A stretch of 14,032 nucleotides of DNA from Acidimicrobiia bacterium (lineage in GTDB: Bacteria; Actinomycetota; Acidimicrobiia; Acidimicrobiales; Ilumatobacteraceae). The notes beneath the pieces are model-generated. The model was given only the letters and a program-made list of their open reading frames with translations. It was not told the origin of the DNA and ran no database searches. Positions 8,001 to 12,202 of this stretch are shown here, one piece after another. The stretch spans positions 1 through 14,032 of the forward strand of contig JAUHYJ010000025.1 in NCBI GenBank assembly GCA_030425785.1, in the 5' to 3' direction. The translations under genes were made by a program, and so were the position numbers. Each line of letters opens with the position of its first letter. Position 1 is the first letter of the stretch.

Positions 8001-8557
8001 ACACGTTCCTCGAAGAGCAGCTCAGTGACGTGCGGTCGACCCGCCGCGAGCTCGGCAAGGTGATCGCCTCCATCGACCACGAGATCCAGCAGGTGTTCGC
8101 CGGTGCGTTCGCCGACGTCAGCGAGAACTTCACGAACCTCTTCGGCACCCTGTTCCCGGGCGGTTCGGGCAAGTTGAAGCTCACCGCTCCCGACGATCTG
8201 CTCAACACCGGCATCGAGGTCGAGGCCAAGCCGAGCGGCAAGAACGTGAAGAAGCTGTCGCTGCTCTCGGGTGGTGAGCGCAGCCTGACGGCGCTCGCGT
8301 TCCTGTTCGCCGTGTTCCGGAGCCGACCGTCGCCGTTCTACGTGATGGACGAGGTCGAGGCGGCCCTCGACGACGTCAACCTGCACCGCTTCCTCGGGCT
8401 CGTGAGCGAGTTCCGGCGCGATGCACAGCTCGTCATCGTGTCGCACCAGAAGCGCACGATGGAGGCTGGTGACAGCCTGCTCGGCGTGAGCATGCAGCCG
8501 GGTGGCAGCTCGAAGGTCGTCACCGAGAAGGCGTCGACCGCGACCGGCCGCACCTGA
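5075..8557 (+). CDS. smc: Chromosome segregation protein SMC
   Basis: A 1160-residue ATPase that, as a dimer with ScpA/ScpB, extrudes DNA loops and keeps sister chromosomes organised. The N-terminal head starts MFLKSLTLKGFKSFAD and holds Walker A GPNGSGKS at 31-38 and the Q-loop region VGRQQHVIVSQGQID near 135-150. Two long Glu/Arg/Ala-rich coiled coils (about 165-500 and 650-1000) flank a non-coiled hinge (about 505-645, from LADVDGVLGTLLDVVEID to RFAPTGWRVGA). The C-terminal head has the ABC signature LSGGE at 1064-1068 and Walker B FYVMDE at 1088-1093, followed by a D-loop. The protein is full length and intact. The GTG start at 5075 matches the conserved beginning of the family. The mutM-smc order is conserved, but here smc is not followed directly by ftsY. 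Confidence 0.97.
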   Translation: MFLKSLTLKGFKSFADSTVMSLEPGVTVVVGPNGSGKSNVVDAIAWVLGAQAPKSVRSQKMDDVIFAGTEKRPALGRAEVSLTLDNSAGTLPVEFNEVTLTRVLFRSGESEYQINGAPCRLLDIQELLSDAGVGRQQHVIVSQGQIDAVLNARPEDRRGIIEEAAGVLKYRKRKEKAERRLDATEANLLRLQDLLREVRRQLRPLERQAEAARRHEELVVELTALRVYVAGREIAGLRTKLETIATDRVEAVRLEQELKTELARLDTEIMSIEADLSARGESDVADRLMQVDQLRERARGLAGILSERKRSLERDRGSLLDAGVVANLEADVAKFRAELDEVADALTRVQPETEELEADEDAFRAEREQVAPTLFDDQASGAKAASAAAEVRGELRSVRNGVERAESDLRRATQRRDQLQARLGQLEDDTERLRHDCAGAESVETPLVESLAAAEDARIAAEAEFDRATTARHEASEHASRAGARVEALQLALDAAHARAGAERLADVDGVLGTLLDVVEIDTGWEPAVEAALGDALTAVVVDGADAARRALDALRSSDTSGAVLAAGSRHESMSRPPVGEPVLPHVRSGRPGVAGLLDALIGGTVRVADIDAAVTAALDHPDAVIVTESGDRFAPTGWRVGAAAGGATAAALSDATERAEQAAAELTAADEALAAARDAQSTARAREAELTRELDQNDARFTAASEGLARVLGQRREAQTELESLERTIAELDELVAKERARADELAAVLPNLDAEEQAEAEAARARGEARAELEARAAVLASRRRELEVRNAGLLERRQFLEGRIAETERRLEADQEARVRAAERREQVERSIGAIDRLAGLVEAHRHVIEVEHAELSERRRKQSEEVRALTTALDHDRRARSEAERRLEEVRHTTHRSEIDEAEAKLRLETSIETLRRDLDVEPAVAEAASMPELPEGATAAGRVRELDRELRLLGPINPLALEEFNELQQRHTFLEEQLSDVRSTRRELGKVIASIDHEIQQVFAGAFADVSENFTNLFGTLFPGGSGKLKLTAPDDLLNTGIEVEAKPSGKNVKKLSLLSGGERSLTALAFLFAVFRSRPSPFYVMDEVEAALDDVNLHRFLGLVSEFRRDAQLVIVSHQKRTMEAGDSLLGVSMQPGGSSKVVTEKASTATGRT

Positions 8558-8574
8558 TCGGTCAACGGGTCGGC

Positions 8575-8580
8575 CATGAT
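8575..8580 (+). promoter_or_regulatory. -10-like CATGAT before the oxidoreductase gene (candidate)
   Basis: CATGAT lies 6 nt before the ATG at 8587 in the 29-bp gap after smc. It is one base off a TANNNT hexamer and at leaderless distance. No Shine-Dalgarno precedes the ATG. Read-through from smc is the alternative. Confidence 0.3.
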
Positions 8581-8586
8581 GGTCGC

Positions 8587-9306
8587 ATGCCCGGTTCGTA
8601 CGACGACCTGACCGCCCTCTACGTCAACACCTCGCTGAAGCGCGACGCCTCCGACAGTCACACGGGGCTCCTGCTCCGGGCCTCGGCCGACATCATGGCC
8701 AAGCAGGGCGTGGCGATCGACCACCTGTACCTGCTCGAACACCAGGTTCCCCCCGGCGTCTACCCCGACATGACCGAGCACGGCTGGGACCGCGACGACT
8801 GGCCCGAGCTGTGGCAGCGCGTGCTCGCCGCCGACATCGTCGTCGTCGGCACGCCGCTCTGGTTGGGCGAGGAGAGCTCGGTGTGTCGGGTGCTGATCGA
8901 ACGGCTCTACGCCATGTCGGGCGAGCTCAACGATCGCGGTCAGTCGATCTTCTACGGCAAGGTCGGCGGCTGCGTCGTCACCGGCAACGAGGACGGCATC
9001 AAGCACGCGGCCATGACGGTGGGGTACGCGCTGAACCACCTGGGTTTCACCATCCCGCCGCAGTCCGACTGCGGCTGGATCGGCGAGGCGGGCCCGGGCC
9101 CGTCGTACGGGGACGAGACCGACGACGGCGGGCGCGTCGGGTTCGACAACGAGTTCACCCAGCGCAACACGACGATCATGACCTGGAACCTGATGCATCT
9201 CGCCGCGATGCTGAAGCGATCGCCGATCCCGAACGAGGGCAACGACCGCAACGCCTGGAGGGCCGGCGCACGCTTCGACTTCGAGAACCCCGAGTACCGC
9301 TCGTGA
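8587..9306 (+). CDS. Flavodoxin-fold NAD(P)H-dependent FMN oxidoreductase
   Basis: A 239-residue soluble protein with the pattern of NADPH-dependent FMN reductases and WrbA/flavodoxin-like oxidoreductases. The first strand and phosphate-binding loop are ALYVNTSLKRDASDSHT (10-26). The second flavin loop is ADIVVVGTPLWLGEESS (82-98), with TPLW corresponding to the SPIY-type motif that contacts the isoalloxazine ring. The third is KVGGCVVTGNEDG (125-137). A helix (HAAMTVGYALNHLG) and a family-specific C-terminal tail follow. It probably transfers electrons from NAD(P)H to a quinone or other acceptor through FMN; the substrate cannot be told. The ATG at 8587 starts just before the first beta strand. 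The next gene follows after 7 bp, so the two are likely one transcript. Confidence 0.8.
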   Translation: MPGSYDDLTALYVNTSLKRDASDSHTGLLLRASADIMAKQGVAIDHLYLLEHQVPPGVYPDMTEHGWDRDDWPELWQRVLAADIVVVGTPLWLGEESSVCRVLIERLYAMSGELNDRGQSIFYGKVGGCVVTGNEDGIKHAAMTVGYALNHLGFTIPPQSDCGWIGEAGPGPSYGDETDDGGRVGFDNEFTQRNTTIMTWNLMHLAAMLKRSPIPNEGNDRNAWRAGARFDFENPEYRS

Positions 9307-9313
9307 TCGTCCG

Positions 9314-10030
9314 ATGAGCCGCGCCTTCGAGGTGCTCGACGTCAGCCCGACCCGGATGGGTGAGCTGTTGCTGCGACGGCGGCGCGAGGTGGTGCTCGAC
9401 ATCGACGTGTGGGAGGTGAAGCTCGGCGACGAGTTCCTGATGTCGAGCATGTTCACGGCCACCGAAGAAGCGGTCGGGCGGCTCGGGATGGCGGCGACGC
9501 CGGGGGACGGGCTGCGGGTCGTGGTCGGAGGGCTGGGGCTCGGTTACACGGCCTGGGCGGCGCTGGAGGACGAGCGCATCTCGTCGATGCACGTCATCGA
9601 CGCACTCGCACCGGTGATCGACTGGCACGAGCGGGGGTTGGTCCCGCTCGGCGACGTGCTGTCGCGCGACCCGCGGTGCCACCTGGTCCACGGCGACTTC
9701 TTCGCGATGGTCGAGGCGGGCATCACGTTCGGTGCCGGGGACGGCTCGGCCGGCCCGTTCGACGCGATCCTCGTCGACATCGATCACACCCCGTCCTGGC
9801 ACCTCGACGGCAGCCACGCCGGCTTCTACTCCCCGGACGGGCTACGACGCGTCGTCGATCAGCTGGTACCGGGCGGGACGTTCGCGCTGTGGTCCGACGA
9901 TCCGCCCGATGACGCATTCGAGTCGCTCCTGTCCGCGGTGTTCACCGACGTGAGCGCCGAGATCGTCGAGTTCCCGAACCACTACACCGGTGCCAACAGC
10001 GCCTGCACCGTGTACCTGGCCCACCGCTGA
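9314..10030 (+). CDS. Spermidine-synthase-like Rossmann-fold transferase
   Basis: A 238-residue protein with the core of the polyamine aminopropyltransferase/SAM-methyltransferase fold. The glycine-rich nucleotide loop is VVVGGLGLGYTAWAAL (69-84), the acidic end of strand 2 is HVIDALAP (93-100), LVHGDFF is at 124-130, and the catalytic-acid strand is FDAILVDIDHTP (149-160). The latter corresponds to the D-x-x-D-P type motif of spermidine synthase, but His158 replaces the usual Pro and the N-terminal beta-hairpin domain is short. True polyamine synthesis is therefore uncertain; a methyltransferase acting on a small molecule or protein is equally possible. It starts 7 bp after the oxidoreductase gene and appears coupled to it. 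Its stop codon lies inside the left arm of an inverted repeat. Confidence 0.72.
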   Translation: MSRAFEVLDVSPTRMGELLLRRRREVVLDIDVWEVKLGDEFLMSSMFTATEEAVGRLGMAATPGDGLRVVVGGLGLGYTAWAALEDERISSMHVIDALAPVIDWHERGLVPLGDVLSRDPRCHLVHGDFFAMVEAGITFGAGDGSAGPFDAILVDIDHTPSWHLDGSHAGFYSPDGLRRVVDQLVPGGTFALWSDDPPDDAFESLLSAVFTDVSAEIVEFPNHYTGANSACTVYLAHR

Positions 10031-10116
10031 CCCGAACGCTGCCGTCCAGCCCCGAGGCGCGATGCCGCGAGCCCGGTTCCGCCCCACCGGCGTGCGTCCT
10101 GAGCGTTGCGGTTCAG
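10027..10116. repeat. Imperfect inverted repeat at the end of the spermidine-synthase-like gene
   Basis: Left arm CTGACCCGAACGCT (10027-10040, containing the TGA stop) pairs with right arm AGCGTTGCGGTTCAG (10102-10116). Thirteen of 14 left-arm bases pair, with one mismatch and one bulged base. The 61-nt loop is GC-rich and contains no T-tract. It may act as a factor-independent or Rho-assisted 3' structure for the plus-strand unit. The large loop makes this less certain than the neighbouring repeat. Confidence 0.45.
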
Positions 10117-10121
10117 ATTGC

Positions 10122-10228
10122 TGCGTCGGGATCGGATCGCGCGCTGGCAAGGCGCGCCGAAATCTCTCGACGTGTGGGTCGAGAGCGGCGAGGCGCAACG
10201 CCGCCAGCGTGCGATCCGGACCGACTCA
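10122..10228. repeat. Large nested inverted repeat in the convergent intergenic region
   Basis: The outer arms are 10122-10148 and 10203-10228. Aligned as inverted complements they share TG, GTCGG, CGGATCGC and CGCTGGC in order, 22 of 26 positions. Inside them GCGCC (10154-10158) pairs with GGCGC (10192-10196), and the centre is a perfect 8-bp stem (10164-10171 with 10178-10185, loop GTGTGG). The whole can fold into one hairpin of about 107 nt, or into three small ones: GCGCGC at 10139-10144/10152-10157, the central stem, and GCGGCG/CGCCGC at 10185-10190/10199-10204. The right end coincides with the peroxiredoxin stop codon (10226-10228). It could be a bidirectional terminator, a REP/MITE-like repeat or a structured RNA; no open frame with protein-like content was recognised. 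Confidence 0.7.
10164..10185 (-). terminator. Hairpin terminator candidate for the peroxiredoxin gene
   Basis: A perfect stem CTCTCGAC/GTCGAGAG with a 6-nt loop lies 41 nt beyond the minus-strand stop codon. Read on the minus strand it is followed by ATTTC, a very short T-rich tail; on the plus strand the tail is CGGCG. This favours, weakly, a role in ending the peroxiredoxin transcript. Confidence 0.45.
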
Positions 10229-10855
10229 GGAGGGCTGGTCGGCCCAGCGGAGGTAGGGCTTGACCTCTTCGACGTTGTCGAGCTTCGTCTTCGCGTCCTC
10301 GGTGGACAGCGCAGGCGAGACGATGACGCGGTCGCCGGGGCGCCAGTCGACCGGGGTGGCGATCGGGGCGGCGTCGGTGGCCTGGAGGGCGTCGATCACG
10401 CGCAGGATCTCGTCGAAGTTGCGGCCCACCGACTTCGGGTAGGTGAGGGTCAGCCGGACCTTGTTCGCCGGGTCGATGACGAACACCGAGCGCACCGTCG
10501 AGGTGTCGCCCTCGCCGGGGTGGATCATGTCGTACAGCTCGGCGACCTTGCGATCGGGGTCGGCGATGATGGGGAAGTTGAGGTCGGTGCCGCCGACCTC
10601 GCCGATGTCGGGTGCCCACTTGTGGTGGTCCTCGACCGAGTCGACCGAGAGGACGATCGGCTTGACGTTGCGCTTGGCGAACTCGTCGCCGAGCGCCGCG
10701 GTCCGGCCGAGCTCGGTCGTGCAGACGGGGGTGAAGTCGGCGGGGTGGCTGTAGAGCACCGCCCACGAATCGGCCTTCCACTGGTGGAAGTCGATCTCGC
10801 CGTCGGTCGTCGTGGCGGTGAAGTTCGGGGCCTCGTCGCCGAGTCGGATGGACAT
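10226..10855 (-). CDS. 1-Cys peroxiredoxin (Prx6-type, AhpC/TSA family)
   Basis: A 209-residue thiol peroxidase that reduces hydrogen peroxide and organic hydroperoxides in the cytoplasm. It begins MSIRLGDEAPNFTATTTDGEI. The active-site motif is HPADFTPVCTTELG, with peroxidatic Cys45, Thr42 and Pro38; Arg122 in VRSVFVIDP completes the catalytic set. Cys45 is the only cysteine, and the long C-terminal extension (LTYPKSVGRNFDEILRVIDAL ... LRWADQPS) is the Prx6-type dimerisation region, so it is a 1-Cys enzyme needing an outside thiol reductant. The ATG at 10855 was chosen over an in-frame start 10 codons upstream because GGAGG sits 8 nt before it and the protein then begins where the family begins. 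It converges on the oxidoreductase unit and is divergent from ftsY. Confidence 0.95.
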   Translation of the reverse strand: MSIRLGDEAPNFTATTTDGEIDFHQWKADSWAVLYSHPADFTPVCTTELGRTAALGDEFAKRNVKPIVLSVDSVEDHHKWAPDIGEVGGTDLNFPIIADPDRKVAELYDMIHPGEGDTSTVRSVFVIDPANKVRLTLTYPKSVGRNFDEILRVIDALQATDAAPIATPVDWRPGDRVIVSPALSTEDAKTKLDNVEEVKPYLRWADQPS

Positions 10856-10883
10856 GGTTGCCTCCAAGACAGGATGTCGTTGC

Positions 10884-10908
10884 AAACCCGATCTCTCTGA
10901 TCGGATTT
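10884..10908 (-). promoter_or_regulatory. Inverted repeat in the peroxiredoxin leader/promoter (candidate operator)
   Basis: On the plus strand, AAA-c-CCGATC, loop TCTCT, GATCGG-a-TTT: a 6-bp perfect stem extended by three A-T pairs across one mismatch (a G-U wobble in the minus-strand RNA). It ends 29 bp upstream of the peroxiredoxin start codon, next to a -10 candidate, so it would lie at the start of the transcript. This suits a repressor site or a 5' RNA hairpin. The regulator is unknown. Confidence 0.4.
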
Positions 10909-10911
10909 ATC

Positions 10912-10917
10912 ACGTTA
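10912..10917 (-). promoter_or_regulatory. -10 candidate for the peroxiredoxin gene
   Basis: Read on the minus strand, TAACGT fits TANNNT and would start transcription about 7 nt on, at the edge of the inverted repeat 10884-10908, giving a leader of about 50 nt that includes the GGAGG ribosome site. An overlapping TGATAAAT is an alternative. No clear -35 is seen. Confidence 0.3.
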
Positions 10918-11015
10918 CCGCCTCGATCGACGAGTGCGCGGGTGCGTCGGGGGCGATCGAAACGTACGGACAAATGGTGGAACCATCGTCGCCCCGACTT
11001 CATTCCCGGCCGGGA

Positions 11016-11021
11016 TAGCGT
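11016..11021 (+). promoter_or_regulatory. -10 element TAGCGT upstream of ftsY (candidate)
   Basis: TAGCGT lies 10 nt before the ATG of ftsY and would give a very short leader, the same spacing as the element before smc. The rest of the 176-bp divergent gap (10856-11031) holds the peroxiredoxin signals and a short inverted repeat, ATGGT-gga-ACCAT, at 10974-10986 of unknown meaning; no further gene was seen. Confidence 0.38.
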
Positions 11022-11031
11022 CGATGGGGCT

Positions 11032-12177
11032 ATGGAGATCCAGTGGTTGTTCCTGATCCTCGCGATCGTCGTCACGGTCGTCGGGCTCGGTGTCGTCGTC
11101 GCCAATCGCCGCCGCGTCGGAGGCGGGCAGCCGCCCGCGGTGCCACCCGCCCGACCCGCGCCCTCGGCGCCGGAGCGGGACACCGACGTCGCCGTGCTCG
11201 AGCCGGACACCGTCGTCGAGGAACCGCCCGTCGTCGAACCCGAGCCGGTCGCGCCGCTGTCGCTGCGCGACCGCCTCGCGAAGGCGCGGTCGACGTTCAC
11301 CGGTGCCTTCGGCAGCATCCTCGGCCGGAGCGCGATCACCGACGAGACCTGGGACGACCTCGAAGAGGCGCTGCTGCGTGCGGACGTCGGGCTCGGGGTG
11401 GCCGACGCGCTCATCGAACCGCTGAAGGAACGCGTCGCCGCCCGCGAGATCACCGAGCCCGCGCAGCTCCTCGACGCGCTCCAGGCCGACATGATCGAGC
11501 GGCTCGCCGGTTCCGACCGCACGCTGCAGTTCGACGATTCGTTCGAGCCCGGCAGCCCCAACGTCTGGATGTTCGTCGGCGTCAACGGCGTCGGCAAGAC
11601 GACCACGATCGGCAAGGTCGCCAACCAACAGACCACGGTCGGTCGTTCGGTGCTGCTCGCAGCGGGTGACACGTTCCGCGCGGCGGCGGCCGAGCAGCTG
11701 CAGACCTGGGCCGAGCGCAGCGACGCCGAGTTCGTCCGCGGCGCCGAGGGCGGCGACCCGTCGTCGGTGATCTTCGACGGCGTCGAGCGGGCGTCGGCCA
11801 AGCACATCGACCTGGTGCTGGCCGACACGGCGGGCCGCTTGCACACCAAGACGAACCTCATGGACGAGTTGCGCAAGGTCCGTCGCGTCGCGGAGAAGGG
11901 CGCCGGCACCGTCACCGAGACGCTGCTCGTGATCGACGCCACGACGGGCCAGAACGGTCTCGCCCAGGCCCGCGAGTTCCGGGAGGCGACCGACGTCACC
12001 GGCGTCGTGCTCACCAAGCTCGACGGTTCCGCCAAGGGTGGCATCGTGTTCGCGATCGAGACCGAGCTCGGCATTCCGGTCAAGCTCGTCGGCGTCGGCG
12101 AGACGATCGGCGACCTCATCCCGTTCGTGCCCGAGGAGTTCGTCGGCGCCCTCTTCGACTCGGGAACCAACGACTGA
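11032..12177 (+). CDS. ftsY: Signal recognition particle receptor FtsY
   Basis: A 381-residue GTPase that docks SRP-ribosome complexes at the membrane. An N-terminal membrane helix (about 4-24) is followed by basic RRR and a Pro/Glu/Val-rich A domain (30-75). The N domain helices come next (about 77-165, LSLRDRLAKARSTFTGAFG ... ITDETWDDLEEALLRADVG). The G domain has G1 GVNGVGKTT (183-191), DTFRAAAAEQL (213-223), DTAGR (265-269), TKLDGSAKGG (328-337) and the closing VGVGETIGDLIPFVPEEFV. The direct membrane anchor is typical of actinobacterial FtsY. ATG 11032 is chosen because the hydrophobic helix begins at once; the frame stays open 58 codons upstream but that part lacks FtsY features and covers the intergenic signals. 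Its partner ffh, often nearby, is not in the window. Confidence 0.96.
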   Translation: MEIQWLFLILAIVVTVVGLGVVVANRRRVGGGQPPAVPPARPAPSAPERDTDVAVLEPDTVVEEPPVVEPEPVAPLSLRDRLAKARSTFTGAFGSILGRSAITDETWDDLEEALLRADVGLGVADALIEPLKERVAAREITEPAQLLDALQADMIERLAGSDRTLQFDDSFEPGSPNVWMFVGVNGVGKTTTIGKVANQQTTVGRSVLLAAGDTFRAAAAEQLQTWAERSDAEFVRGAEGGDPSSVIFDGVERASAKHIDLVLADTAGRLHTKTNLMDELRKVRRVAEKGAGTVTETLLVIDATTGQNGLAQAREFREATDVTGVVLTKLDGSAKGGIVFAIETELGIPVKLVGVGETIGDLIPFVPEEFVGALFDSGTND

Positions 12178-12190
12178 CCGCCGACGTCCA

Positions 12191-12195
12191 AGGGG
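12191..12195 (+). promoter_or_regulatory. Ribosome-binding site AGGGG that decides the lipoprotein start
   Basis: AGGGG lies 7 nt before GTG 12203 but only 1 nt before the in-frame ATG at 12197. The spacing favours the GTG as the true start of the lipoprotein gene; the ATG would only add Met-His. Confidence 0.55.
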
Positions 12196-12202
12196 CATGC
12201 AC

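Noticed and set aside
6490..8241. 583-codon minus-strand open frame inside smc
   Set aside because: It is the complement of the SMC coiled coil; the Ser/Arg-rich translation shows no domain.
10031..10225. A small gene or tRNA in the convergent gap
   Set aside because: No frame gives protein-like sequence with a ribosome site, and no cloverleaf or TPsiC-like box was found. The inverted repeats explain the region better.
10979..10984. GGAACC as an ECF -35 box upstream of ftsY
   Set aside because: No matching -10 lies at 16-17 nt, and the TAGCGT hexamer is 31 nt away, so the match is likely chance.
10113..12191. 692-codon open frame on the minus strand across ftsY and the peroxiredoxin
   Set aside because: It is antisense to ftsY with its full GTPase motifs and out of frame with the peroxiredoxin. 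The Ser/Arg-rich composition marks it as a GC-driven shadow.
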